Positions 6,818 through 15,936 of a DNA stretch of 64,000 nt are shown in pieces; within the stretch, counting starts at the first letter, position 1; the number at the start of each line of letters is the position of its first letter. The notes beneath the pieces were generated by a model. That model was not told the DNA's origin, searched no databases, and saw nothing but the letters and a program-made list of their open reading frames with translations. The translations under genes and the position numbers were made by a program. Source of the DNA: Candidatus Methylomicrobium oryzae (GTDB lineage: Bacteria > Pseudomonadota > Gammaproteobacteria > Methylococcales > Methylomonadaceae); the NCBI RefSeq assembly GCF_016745425.1, contig NZ_JAERVK010000003.1, positions 124,001-188,000 of the forward strand, read 5' to 3'.

Positions 6818-8323
6818 TTATTTGGGTTCGAAAGTCATCAGGTAGCCACAATGGTCCGAAACGTGGCCGTAATCCTCGGGCGTAAACAATACCCGGCCGG
6901 AAGTGACGGACAAGCCGCTGTCTTTGTGCATGAAGATATAATCGATCCGGTAGTCGTCGGCAAGATAATGGCTCCAATGGGGATCGTTGACCCGGCAGAT
7001 TTTCGAAGGCTCGCCGTGGGCATTCGCGGCCAGAAACTGATCTTCGTACTCGCCAGAGCCGATCACGTGGCGATAGCCTTGTGATCCCGCCGCGATATTG
7101 AAGTCGCCGCAGAGCAGGGTGCCTGTCACTTGGCCGGTGCGTTTGCCGGCAGCCCATTCGCGCAGCCGTTCGAACTGGTTCTGAAAGCCGTCCTCCCACC
7201 AGCTCAAATGCGCGGAGAAAATATTCAGTCGGCCGATATGCGGGGCCTCGACCTCGGCCATTACGACTTTACGCGCATGGATATTGTAGGGATCCTCACT
7301 TTCCGAGATATAACGCGATTCCGGATGCAGGAGCGGAAAGCGGCTCAGGATCGCGACGCCTTCGCGGTATTTGTTGAAGCCCAGATGCGACCAGTCGGAA
7401 TATAGATGATAAGGCTTTTTAAGTCGGCTGCCGATGATGCGGGCCGAATTGCTGGGCCAGTCGCCGCGCCCGTCGTTCCAGAGTTCCGCAACTTCCTGGA
7501 AGCAGGCGACGTCGACGTCGAGCTCGTCGATCGCCTTGGCGATCGTGGAAAATTTTGCGTCCTGGTCGGCTTCCTGATAGCAGTGCAGGTTCAGGATCAG
7601 GATCTTGAGCGGCTTGCGGCGCGCCGCGTAATTGTTGCCGAAATTGTTGTCCCAGAAAGTCCGTCCGCGGCTTTCGACGGAGACCGAATACTGCACGCGA
7701 AACGCGTCGGCGGTTTTCAGCCAGCCTTTCCAGATTTGAGTGCCGTATTGATTTGGGTTGCGGGCGTTGCTGTGAAACTCTTTATCCCAATAGGCTCGTT
7801 TGAAATGGCAGGCGGTTTGATGCGTGTGGCGCCAGTTGTCGGTCGTCCAGTGCACGGTCACCTTTTCGGCCGCAAGCGGCTGTTCGACCGCGACAGTGAC
7901 CGGCATGTATTTGCGGCTTTCGGGTAAAGCGGCGCTGAAATTCACGACCTGCACCGGCTGGCGCCCCGGCACGCGGATACCGGAGTCGGCCTGGCTGCGA
8001 TAGTTTCGGCCGTGATTGTTGTCCCAATATTCGACTTCCTCGGCGCGGTAGCGCAATGAAAAAGTAATGTTGCCCGGCAGGGATTGGGCGGGTTTGAGCT
8101 GAAACTGAATATGCGCCTGCCAGAATTCCTTGTTCGGTTCGAGTGCGCTGTGAAAGCGTGCCGGCAGGTCGTGCCAGACACCGTCTTCGCCGGCCCAGTG
8201 TATATCCACCTGCTTGTGGTAGCTCAGATTTTCGACGACGATGAAGAACGTCAAATGCTGGCGCACGCCGCCTTTTTTACGGCTAATCACGTTTTCGACG
8301 TAATGCAGCTGGATTTCACTCAT
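6818..8323 (-). CDS. Tandem CBM21-like domains fused to an endonuclease/exonuclease/phosphatase domain
   Basis: The product is 501 aa with no signal peptide. Residues ~5-115 and ~125-235 each look like a CBM21 starch/glycogen-binding domain. The marker in each is the end motif WDNN-x-G-x-NY (WDNNHGRNY at 100, WDNNFGNNY at 224); the first also has the L-x-YHK-x-V strand. Residues ~239-501 are an EEP (DNase I-like) phosphohydrolase with all core motifs: N in LNLHC, E277 in CFQEV, H372 in FSAHLS, GDFN at 406-409 and SDH at 489-491. EEP enzymes cleave phosphoesters of nucleic acids, inositol phosphates or sphingolipids with Mg. Joining that fold to glycogen-binding domains, beside glgA/glgB, suggests action on a glycogen-bound or glucan phosphoester. 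That link is inference. Start 8323 is the first ATG; the upstream gap to glgA holds a BIME. Confidence 0.8.
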   Translation of the reverse strand: MSEIQLHYVENVISRKKGGVRQHLTFFIVVENLSYHKQVDIHWAGEDGVWHDLPARFHSALEPNKEFWQAHIQFQLKPAQSLPGNITFSLRYRAEEVEYWDNNHGRNYRSQADSGIRVPGRQPVQVVNFSAALPESRKYMPVTVAVEQPLAAEKVTVHWTTDNWRHTHQTACHFKRAYWDKEFHSNARNPNQYGTQIWKGWLKTADAFRVQYSVSVESRGRTFWDNNFGNNYAARRKPLKILILNLHCYQEADQDAKFSTIAKAIDELDVDVACFQEVAELWNDGRGDWPSNSARIIGSRLKKPYHLYSDWSHLGFNKYREGVAILSRFPLLHPESRYISESEDPYNIHARKVVMAEVEAPHIGRLNIFSAHLSWWEDGFQNQFERLREWAAGKRTGQVTGTLLCGDFNIAAGSQGYRHVIGSGEYEDQFLAANAHGEPSKICRVNDPHWSHYLADDYRIDYIFMHKDSGLSVTSGRVLFTPEDYGHVSDHCGYLMTFEPK

Positions 8324-8370
8324 AGAATGTCATCTGGACGGATGCCCATGAAAGGCAAAAAGGAATGGTG

Positions 8371-8439
8371 GTAGGGTACGCTGCGCATACTTTTTTCCCA
8401 ATTGTTATGTCGCGAGAGGGTACGCGCAGCGTACCCTAC
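8371..8439. repeat. BIME-like pair of inverted GTAG-headed REP repeats, copy 2
   Basis: GTAGGGTACGC at 8371 is mirrored by GCGTACCCTAC ending at 8439, with a loop of about 26 bases. Same family as 408-469 and 22094-22175. It sits between the glgA stop and the CBM21-EEP start and may act as an mRNA boundary or attenuator there. Confidence 0.8.
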
Positions 8440-8494
8440 AATGGGGAATAGAGTATGGTATGCTCATCCTGAACGCGGAAGCGGTTCCATTGCG

Positions 8495-9928
8495 CTACAG
8501 GCTTTGGTATAAATCCAGATATTGGCTGGCGCTTTGCTGCCAGGAAAAATCCTTGCTCATGCCGTTGATCTGCATTTGCTCCCAGGCCTTCGGATTGCCG
8601 TACAGAATCGTGGCGCGCTTGACTGCCTCAAGCAGCGACCCCGCCGTGGCTTCGTCGAAGACAATGCCGGTTGCGGAATTATCGTTGATGGTTTGCGGCA
8701 CCGCATCGACCACCGTATCGGCGAGGCCGCCGGTTCGCCGGACCAAGGGGAGGGTGCCGTAACGCTGGCTGTACATCTGGTTCAGGCCGCAGGGCTCGAA
8801 GCGCGACGGCATCAAAAATACGTCCGAGCCGGCTTCGATCGTATGCGCGAGCGCTTCGTCGTAGCCGATCGTGACCGCGATTTTCTCGGGATACAGCTGC
8901 GCATAACTCATTAGCTTGCGTTCCATGCTTTTTTCGCCGCTGCCGAGCAGGACGATTTGCAGCGGCATCTCCAGGATGGCTGGCAGCGAGTCCAGAATCA
9001 AGTCGATGCCTTTTTGTTCGACCAAGCGCCCGATCAGTCCGAACAGAGGAATTTCGTCGGTTACCGGCAGCGAGAAGCGTTTCTGCAGTTCGGTCTTGTT
9101 CGCATTTTTTTTCGCCAGGGTTTGCGCGGTGTAGGTTTGCGCGATGAGCGGGTCGCTTTCCGGATTCCAGTGCTCCAGGTCGATGCCGTTTAGAATGCCG
9201 CTCAGCACATGGTTGCGATACCTCAGCAGCCCTTCGAGCCCGTAGCCGAATTCGGGCGTCTGGATTTCCATCGCATAGGTCGGGCTGACTGTCGTGATCC
9301 GGTCGCTGTAGACCAGGCCGCCTTTGATGAACGAAAGCAAGCTGTGGAATTCGAGCCCCTCCGGGCTCAACAGCTGGCCGGGCAGATTCAGTGTCGCCGC
9401 GGTGCTGGTCGGAAACAAGCCTTGGTAAGCCAGATTGTGGATCGTGAAAACGGTCTTCGGCCGGTTATCTTCAAGCGACAGGAATGCCGGGACGAGGGCG
9501 CTCTGCCAATCGTTGCAGTGCACGACGTCGGGCTTCCAGTCCTGATGCACCCGGTCCATCGCGACCTCGACCGCAACCCGGCAGAACAGCGCGAAACGTT
9601 CGGCATTGTTCTCCCAGGCGTTGCCGTTTTCATCGACGTAGGGATTGCCCGGATAATTGAAAAAAGTCGGATAATCGACCAGCCAGACCAGAATGTTGCT
9701 TTCCGGCATGCGGGTTTCGAGAATGTTTATGCTCCGGTTATCGACACGCAGCGAACAAACATACCGGACGTTGCCGAAGGTCTTGAGCGCCTGGTAATAA
9801 GGTATCAGAATCCGGATATCCTGCGACAGTTCCGCCAGGGCTTTGGGCAAGCTGCCGGAAACATCGGCGAGGCCGCCCGTCTTGATCAACGGATGCGCTT
9901 CGCTGGTGACAAAAAGAATTTTTTTCAT
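8495..9928 (-). CDS. glgA: Glycogen synthase (ADP-glucose type, GT5)
   Basis: The product is 477 aa, the usual GlgA length. It transfers glucose from ADP-glucose to the non-reducing end of an alpha-1,4-glucan in the cytoplasm. The N-terminal Rossmann domain opens MKKILFVTSEAHPLIKTGG, which carries the substrate-binding K-x-GGL. The C-terminal domain has the GT-B motif SRFEPCGLNQMYSQRYGT and then RRTGGLADTV. I set the start at 9928 because the conserved N-terminus begins there; the longer open frame overlaps the end of glgB. The gene begins 8 bases after the glgB stop on the same strand, so the two are almost certainly one transcript. Confidence 0.95.
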   Translation of the reverse strand: MKKILFVTSEAHPLIKTGGLADVSGSLPKALAELSQDIRILIPYYQALKTFGNVRYVCSLRVDNRSINILETRMPESNILVWLVDYPTFFNYPGNPYVDENGNAWENNAERFALFCRVAVEVAMDRVHQDWKPDVVHCNDWQSALVPAFLSLEDNRPKTVFTIHNLAYQGLFPTSTAATLNLPGQLLSPEGLEFHSLLSFIKGGLVYSDRITTVSPTYAMEIQTPEFGYGLEGLLRYRNHVLSGILNGIDLEHWNPESDPLIAQTYTAQTLAKKNANKTELQKRFSLPVTDEIPLFGLIGRLVEQKGIDLILDSLPAILEMPLQIVLLGSGEKSMERKLMSYAQLYPEKIAVTIGYDEALAHTIEAGSDVFLMPSRFEPCGLNQMYSQRYGTLPLVRRTGGLADTVVDAVPQTINDNSATGIVFDEATAGSLLEAVKRATILYGNPKAWEQMQINGMSKDFSWQQSASQYLDLYQSL

Positions 9929-9936
9929 GCAGAGAG

Positions 9937-12351
9937 TTATTGCTTCAGAATCAGTGCGCCTAACGGGGGTAAGGTTAAAGTCAGCGAGTGCGGCAGATTC
10001 ATCCACGGAATCGGTTCCGACATCACTGCACCATTGCCGATATTGCTGCCGTCGTAATAGTGCGAGTCGGAGTTAAAAATTTCGGTATAGACGCCCTCGG
10101 TCGGGACGCCGATCCGGTAATGCTCGCGCGGTACCGGAGTGAAGTTCAGCACGATGACCAGATCCTCCAGATCGCTCTTCCGGCGATAGCTGATGATCGA
10201 CTGCTGGATGTCGTGGCAGTCGATCCATTCGAAGCCCTGGTGTTCGAAGTCGTGCTTGAACAGTGCCGGATGCGTTTTATACAGGCGATTGAGGTCCCTG
10301 ACCAGCGTTTGGATGCCGCGGTGGTGGGCATAATCGAGCACGTACCAGTCCAGCGCGCGGCTGACGCTCCATTCGGTGCCCTGGCCGAATTCGCAGCCCA
10401 TGAACATCAGCTTCTTGCCCGGATAGGTGAACATGAAGGTGAACAGCAGGCGCAGGTTTGCGAAACGCTGCCATTCGTCGCCGGGCATTTTATTGACCAA
10501 GGCGCCTTTGCCGTGCACGACTTCGTCATGCGAGAACGGCAACACGAAATTTTCGGTGAACGCGTAAAGCAGGCCGAAGGTGAGCTGGTCATGATGGTGC
10601 ATCCGGTGGATCGGATCCTTGCTCATGTAGGAAAGTACATCATGCATCCAGCCCATGTTCCACTTCATCGAAAAGCCGAGACCGCCGGTCCAGGTCGGGC
10701 GGGTCACCTGCGGCCAGGCCGTGGATTCTTCCGCCATGATTACGGTGCCGGGATGCTGCTGATGGGTGACCGTATTCAGTTCGCGCAGAAAATCGATCGC
10801 CTCCAGATTTTCGTTGCCGCCGTACATGTTCGGTATCCAGTCGTTATGCTCCCGTGAGTAGTCCAGATAGAGCATCGAGGCCACCGCGTCGACCCGCAGG
10901 CCGTCGAGGTGGAATTCTTCCAGCCAGTACACCGCGCTCGACAGCAGGAAGTTTTTGACTTCGTTGCGCCCGTAGTTGTAAATCAGCGTGCCCCAGTCGC
11001 GGTGTTCGCCTTTGCGCGGATCTTCATGCTCGTACAGCGCGCTGCCGTCGAAGCGGGCCAGAGCGAAATTGTCTTTCGGGAAGTGGGCAGGTACCCAGTC
11101 CAGGATGATGCCGATGTCGTTTTGATGGCAGGTATCGACAAAGAAGCGGAAATCGTCCGGCGATCCGTGCCGGCTGGTCGGCGCGAAATAGCCGGTGGTC
11201 TGATAACCCCAGGACAGATCCAGCGGGTGTTCGGTGACCGGCAAGAGCTCGATGTGCGTGTAACCCATCTGTTTGACGTAATCGACCAGCTGCACGGCAA
11301 GCTGGCGGTAGCTCAGAAAATTGCCTTGATTGTCGCGCCGCCAGGAGCCCAGATGCACCTCGTAAATGGACATCGGCTCATGTAGCCAGTTATGCGCGGT
11401 GCGCTGCATCATCCATTGATGATCTTTCCATTGGTAGGTTTTTTCCTTGATCACGATCGACGACGTGTTCGGCCGGAATTCGAAATACTGGCCGTAAGGA
11501 TCGGATTTAACCAGAATTTCGTTCGTGAAGCGGTTCAGGATTTCGAACTTGTACAAACTGCCGGCCTTCAGGTCGGGAATGAAGATTTCCCAGACGCCGC
11601 TGCTGCCGAGGCAGCGCATCGGATGGCAGCGCCCGTCCCACCGGTTGAAGTCCCCGATAACGCTGACCCGGCTGGCGTTCGGCGCCCATACAGAGAATTG
11701 TATACCGCTGATACCGTCGACCTGATGCAGATGGGCGCCGAGTTTCTGATAGATATGCCAGTGTTTGCCTTCGCCGAACAGATGCAGGTCGAATTCGGGC
11801 GTCTGCGTACCGAAATCGTACGCATCGAAATTTTCGTGGCTGTAGCCGTTCTTGTCTTTCCAGGCCAGGCGGTAATGCGCGGGAAGATCGTCTTCCTCGG
11901 CCTGATAGACGAAGAAATCGGAGCCGGGAATCCGTTCGAGGGCTTTGCCGTTATGGCTGAAATTTACCGATTCGGCATGCGGCATGAAGACCTTCACCTC
12001 AATGCCTCCATTCTTGGGATGGCGGCCGAGAATCGAAAACGGGTCGTGATGGCGGGCGTTCGCAATTTTTAAATAGTCGTCGTCGAGCGGGTGATAGGAC
12101 TCGGCGAGGGAGCGGATTTTCGGAGGCGTAATATTCGCCGCTTTCGATGAACCGCTGCTTTCGGCAGCAGTCTGCTTAACGGAGGCGGCGGATTGCGGGG
12201 GAGACATCAGCGCAGCGGTTTCGCTAATATTTTGTTTTTCTACGGTTTTGCTTTGCTCGGTCTCGACGCTCGAAGGCGACGGGGTGATGGGGTGGGGGGG
12301 CTGGGTCTTTAGGGCGTCAGTATCTTGCAGAGTTTTCGAGCGTTTCGTCAC
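9937..12351 (-). CDS. glgB: 1,4-alpha-glucan branching enzyme with a long N-terminal tail
   Basis: The product is 804 aa, against about 730 for typical GlgB. Residues 1-85 are a low-complexity Ser/Thr/Pro/Gln tail. The N1 and CBM48 domains follow ([11 protein letters not shown], then [18 protein letters not shown]). The GH13 domain has nucleophile D in [11 protein letters not shown], acid/base E in MAEESTAWP and the HD motif in [12 protein letters not shown]. It cuts alpha-1,4 chains and rejoins them as alpha-1,6 branches. I prefer the GTG at 12351, which has GAGG nine bases upstream. The TTG at 12366 is open but has no ribosome site. The gene heads glgB-glgA and diverges from glgC across about 92 bases. 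Confidence 0.93.
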   Translation of the reverse strand: MTKRSKTLQDTDALKTQPPHPITPSPSSVETEQSKTVEKQNISETAALMSPPQSAASVKQTAAESSGSSKAANITPPKIRSLAESYHPLDDDYLKIANARHHDPFSILGRHPKNGGIEVKVFMPHAESVNFSHNGKALERIPGSDFFVYQAEEDDLPAHYRLAWKDKNGYSHENFDAYDFGTQTPEFDLHLFGEGKHWHIYQKLGAHLHQVDGISGIQFSVWAPNASRVSVIGDFNRWDGRCHPMRCLGSSGVWEIFIPDLKAGSLYKFEILNRFTNEILVKSDPYGQYFEFRPNTSSIVIKEKTYQWKDHQWMMQRTAHNWLHEPMSIYEVHLGSWRRDNQGNFLSYRQLAVQLVDYVKQMGYTHIELLPVTEHPLDLSWGYQTTGYFAPTSRHGSPDDFRFFVDTCHQNDIGIILDWVPAHFPKDNFALARFDGSALYEHEDPRKGEHRDWGTLIYNYGRNEVKNFLLSSAVYWLEEFHLDGLRVDAVASMLYLDYSREHNDWIPNMYGGNENLEAIDFLRELNTVTHQQHPGTVIMAEESTAWPQVTRPTWTGGLGFSMKWNMGWMHDVLSYMSKDPIHRMHHHDQLTFGLLYAFTENFVLPFSHDEVVHGKGALVNKMPGDEWQRFANLRLLFTFMFTYPGKKLMFMGCEFGQGTEWSVSRALDWYVLDYAHHRGIQTLVRDLNRLYKTHPALFKHDFEHQGFEWIDCHDIQQSIISYRRKSDLEDLVIVLNFTPVPREHYRIGVPTEGVYTEIFNSDSHYYDGSNIGNGAVMSEPIPWMNLPHSLTLTLPPLGALILKQ

Positions 12352-12443
12352 TGGATTTCGCCTCAATTAGAGTAAAATAAATTTGCAGTGAATGTTACCA
12401 AACACGACAATAGATGTGAATCTATATCTAGGAGGAGGATCAA
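12352..12443. promoter_or_regulatory. Divergent glgB/glgC control region
   Basis: This short AT-rich gap separates the divergent glgBA and glgC genes and must carry promoters for both. On the glgC side an exceptionally strong ribosome site, AGGAGGAGG (12430-12438), precedes the ATG at 12444. I could not fix individual promoter boxes. Confidence 0.5.
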
Positions 12444-13703
12444 ATGCCAGACCATTTAGTGAGTCACTTAACACGCAATACCATCGCACTGATTTTGGCG
12501 GGAGGTCGAGGTTCACGTTTAATGAATATGACGGACTGGCGCGCTAAACCGGCCGTGCCGTTCGGCGGTAAATTCAGAATCATCGATTTTCCCTTATCCA
12601 ATTGCGTCAACTCCGGTATTCGCAAGATCGGCATTCTGACGCAGTACAAGGCTGACTCGCTGATTCGGCATATCCAATTAGGGTGGGGATTTCTGACCGG
12701 GGAGTTCGGCGAATATGTCCATATCATGCCTGCCCAGCAGCGGCATGACGAAGATTCCTGGTACAAGGGTACGGCCGACGCCGTGTTCCAGAATATCGAT
12801 ATTCTGCGAGCGCGCAATCCTGACTACGTTCTGGTGCTTGCCGGCGATCACATTTATAAGATGGATTATGCCGCGATGATCGCGGATCACGTCGCCCGCA
12901 ATGCCGATCTGACCATCGGCTGCATTGAAGTCTCTTTGCAAGACGCCACGGCATTCGGCGTGATGGGCGTCGATGAAAACCGCCGAGTGCGGGCGTTCGT
13001 CGAAAAACCGGCCAATCCTCCGGTCATGCCGGGCAGAACCGATACTGCGCTGGCGTCGATGGGCATCTACGTATTCAACTCGCGTTTCCTGTTCGAGCAA
13101 CTGATCAAGGATGCCGATACCAGAGGCAGCCAACATGATTTCGGCAAGGACATCATCCCGTCCGTGATCGACAAATACTTGGTGAACGCCTATCCTTTCC
13201 TGGATATGCAAAGCGGCTTGCAAAGCTACTGGCGGGACGTAGGTACGATCGACGCGTATTTCGAAGCGAATATGGAATTGATCGGCGTCAAGCCCGATAT
13301 GAACCTGTACGATCAGACCTGGCCGATATGGACTTATCAGGACCAAACGCCGCCCGCCAAATTCGTTTTCGACGACGACAACCGGCGCGGCTATGCGGTC
13401 GACTCGATGGTATCCGGCGGCTGCATCATCTCCGGCGCTTCGGTTCGGCATTCGTTGTTGTTCTCGAACGTGCGCGTCAATTCCTTTACGACGCTTGAGC
13501 ATTGCATCGTGCTGCCGCAAGCGAATATCGGCCGTAATTGCCGGATCAAGCGCGCGATCATCGAAAAAGGCTGCGAGATTCCGGAAGGGACGGTCATCGG
13601 CGAGAATCTGGCCGAAGACGCAAAGAAATATTACGTCAGCCCGGGCGGCATCGTGTTGGTGACGCCGGATATGCTCGGTCAGAAGCTGCATTTCGTTAGA
13701 TAG
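12444..13703 (+). CDS. glgC: Glucose-1-phosphate adenylyltransferase
   Basis: The product is 419 aa and full length. It makes ADP-glucose from glucose-1-phosphate and ATP, the committed step of bacterial glycogen synthesis. The nucleotide-binding loop reads [11 protein letters not shown] near residue 17. Typical blocks follow: [34 protein letters not shown] and a left-handed beta-helix C-terminus ([28 protein letters not shown]). The enzyme family is allosterically controlled by sugar phosphates. It diverges from glgBA and is followed, after 580 bases, by malQ on the same strand. Confidence 0.96.
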   Translation: MPDHLVSHLTRNTIALILAGGRGSRLMNMTDWRAKPAVPFGGKFRIIDFPLSNCVNSGIRKIGILTQYKADSLIRHIQLGWGFLTGEFGEYVHIMPAQQRHDEDSWYKGTADAVFQNIDILRARNPDYVLVLAGDHIYKMDYAAMIADHVARNADLTIGCIEVSLQDATAFGVMGVDENRRVRAFVEKPANPPVMPGRTDTALASMGIYVFNSRFLFEQLIKDADTRGSQHDFGKDIIPSVIDKYLVNAYPFLDMQSGLQSYWRDVGTIDAYFEANMELIGVKPDMNLYDQTWPIWTYQDQTPPAKFVFDDDNRRGYAVDSMVSGGCIISGASVRHSLLFSNVRVNSFTTLEHCIVLPQANIGRNCRIKRAIIEKGCEIPEGTVIGENLAEDAKKYYVSPGGIVLVTPDMLGQKLHFVR

Positions 13704-14284
13704 GCAGCTTAAACCGTCGCACCGCCGGAGCCGCGAACGTATCCTGCGGCAACTGGCGGCATCGGATTTTTGAGCCGCGTTTTCAGCTCCCCTTATCTGT
13801 AAAATCCAATGGTCGACTGAACAGGGGCGGCTTGTTGTCGAGGCAGAGGCGATATTCCTTGAAATAATAGGTGAATCATTGTTTAATTTGGGCCAAGATA
13901 AAAGTGCCTCCAATTTGTGAGGCATTTCATTATTTGCGCGAAGGGCTCCTCTATGAGCGGCGCGGTTCCGTATCGCCGATTTGCGCGCTCTTTTCCATGT
14001 GCCGGAACGACCGTTTCGGCAAGCGGCCCGCGTCGCGCCTCTGATGGCGATTTTTCCGGGCTGCGCAATACCCATTCAGCTTTTTGGTTCCGAGATGGAT
14101 GAATCCCGGCATTATTGCCATGATCGTTCAAAACAGGCCGTAGCGCCTGCGGGCGGGGAAATTCCATGTCGACCGTTCCTCGTCTGGCCTTGTCGGATCC
14201 CATCTGCTTCGGTTTTTACCGCAACAGCAAGCCGAGTGCAGGCAAAGGCTCATTAAGATTTTTCATTTTGCTTGAGATGATTGC
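13704..14284. other. Intergenic region between glgC and malQ
   Basis: In these 581 bases the only structure I can support is a modest hairpin at 13905-13924 (TGCCTC/GAGGCA, then TTTCATT), a possible glgC terminator. Open frames on both strands show no known family. The rest is unassigned, and an unrecognised small RNA or decayed gene could be hidden here. Confidence 0.5.
13905..13930 (+). terminator. Possible terminator after glgC
   Basis: A 6-bp GC-rich stem with an 8-base loop is followed by TTTCATT. It lies about 200 bases beyond the glgC stop. The stem is short, so the call is weak. Confidence 0.35.
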
Positions 14285-15766
14285 TTGAATAATGTACTGA
14301 ACCAACGGCGTGCAGGCGTCCTTCTGCATATAACATCCCTGCCCGGTCATGATCGGCAGGGCGATCTAGGTCAAAACGCATATTATTTCGTTGATTTTCT
14401 GCAAAATTGCGGCGTCTCGGTATGGCAGACCTTGCCGCTCGGAATGCCTCACGGCGATGGTTCACCCTACCAATGTTTGTCGGCGCATGCGGGCAATCCG
14501 GAACTGATCAGTCTCGATCAACTGGTGCAGTCGGGATGGCTGAATTTTTCCGACCAGGGACCGGTGGTTCGCGAATCGCGCGAGTTCGACAAAAGCGCAC
14601 TGGTCGCGCAGGCCTATTACGGTTTCCTGGATAGGGCGAGCAAACGAGATCAGGAAGACTTCAAGCAGTTCTGCGAAGCCAAAGCTTTTTGGCTCGACGA
14701 TTTTGCGCTGTTCATCGTGCTTAGAAACGAGTTCGACTGCAAAAGCTGGAATCACTGGCCCGAGCGTTACAAGGAACGCGATCCGAAAGCGTTAAAGGAA
14801 ATGGAGCGGCGCCTCAAACGCGAAATCGACTGCATTAAATTCGAGCAATATGTGTTTTATAAACAATGGATGGGACTGAAGCGCTATGCGAACGAGAAAG
14901 GCGTTTTATTGTTCGGCGATGTGCCTATTTTTGTCTCGTATGACAGCGCGGACGTTTGGGCCAACCGCGCTGTGTTCAAGCTCGACGAGTCGGGAGAAAT
15001 GCGAGTCGTTGCAGGGGTTCCGCCGGACTATTTTTCCGCTAACGGGCAGCGTTGGGGCAATCCGCATTACGACTGGAATGTATTGCGGCAAAATGGCTTC
15101 CATTGGTGGCTCAAGCGGATGGAAACCCAAATGGAGCTGTTCGATATTCTGCGCATCGACCACTTCCGTGGGTTTGAAGCCGCCTGGGAAATTCCGGCGC
15201 ACGAAGAGACCGCAATCAACGGCGCCTGGGCCAAAGCGCCCGGCAAAGAGTTGTTGCAGGCAATCAATGACGAACTCGGCGCGATTGCGCTGATTGCCGA
15301 GGATTTGGGGGTGATTACCCACGAAGTGGAAGCGCTTCGCGACGAATTCGAGTTGCCGGGCATGAAGATTCTGCATTTCGCATTCGGCGGCAATACGGAC
15401 AATCCTTATCTGCCGAGTCACTATACCAAAAACTGCGTCGTCTATACGGGCACGCATGACAACGATACGACCATCGGCTGGGTGCACAAGCTGAGCCACC
15501 AGCAAAAGCATTTCGTTTACGATTATCTCGGCTTTCCGTCCATTCCGCTGCATTGGGCCCTGATGCAGGCGGCCTTGAGCTCGGTTGCGAACCTTGCCGT
15601 GATTCCTATGCAGGATATTCTGGAACTGGATGCCGAGCACCGGATGAATACGCCCGGCACGACGTCCGGTAACTGGAATTGGCGTTTTCAATGGTGCCAG
15701 TTAACCGACGAGCGAGCCGGAAAGCTGGCTCACCTGGTCGCTCTGTACGATCGAAAACGTGCGTAG
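14285..15766 (+). CDS. malQ: 4-alpha-glucanotransferase (amylomaltase, GH77)
   Basis: The product is 493 aa, normal for a compact MalQ. It transfers alpha-1,4-glucan segments between chains and so supports glycogen turnover. GH77 landmarks: RRAGVLLHITSLPG at the start, WQTLPLGMPHGDGSPYQ, nucleophile region FDILRIDHFRGFEAAWE, acid/base region ALIAEDLGVIT and GTHDNDTTIGW. The start is a TTG at 14285, since the nearby ATG at 14277 is out of frame and stops at once. The only ribosome-like sequence is GAGA. The stop codon TAG at 15764 is itself part of the GTAG head of a repeat. Confidence 0.93.
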   Translation: MNNVLNQRRAGVLLHITSLPGHDRQGDLGQNAYYFVDFLQNCGVSVWQTLPLGMPHGDGSPYQCLSAHAGNPELISLDQLVQSGWLNFSDQGPVVRESREFDKSALVAQAYYGFLDRASKRDQEDFKQFCEAKAFWLDDFALFIVLRNEFDCKSWNHWPERYKERDPKALKEMERRLKREIDCIKFEQYVFYKQWMGLKRYANEKGVLLFGDVPIFVSYDSADVWANRAVFKLDESGEMRVVAGVPPDYFSANGQRWGNPHYDWNVLRQNGFHWWLKRMETQMELFDILRIDHFRGFEAAWEIPAHEETAINGAWAKAPGKELLQAINDELGAIALIAEDLGVITHEVEALRDEFELPGMKILHFAFGGNTDNPYLPSHYTKNCVVYTGTHDNDTTIGWVHKLSHQQKHFVYDYLGFPSIPLHWALMQAALSSVANLAVIPMQDILELDAEHRMNTPGTTSGNWNWRFQWCQLTDERAGKLAHLVALYDRKRA

Positions 15767-15846
15767 GGTCGGGTTAACGGCATGGATGCCATCACTAAAG
15801 GGTGGTCTATGAACAGGGCAATTGCCGAACGATAGCGTAACCCGAC
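15763..15846. repeat. GTAG-headed REP-like repeat overlapping the malQ stop codon
   Basis: GTAGGGTCGGGTTA starts at 15763 and its complement TAACCCGAC ends at 15846. A further copy of the core (TTTCGGGTTACGC) follows at 15865. The TAG of GTAG is the malQ stop codon. Confidence 0.55.
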
Positions 15847-15936
15847 AATTCGAAGCCGTAATTTCGGGTTACGCGAGAGGCCGTAAATTGCTTTGTCCAT
15901 CATTACTTTTTGTAATCCGGACTGCCTCAGTCAAAA

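Noticed and set aside
6744-7199. N-terminal extension of the PLD-like frame
   Set aside because: It lies within the CBM21-EEP gene in another frame and is Arg/Pro-rich shadow sequence. A ribosome site supports 6743.
12678-14075. 465-residue minus-strand frame
   Set aside because: It is mostly antisense to glgC; the part beyond glgC has no family features.
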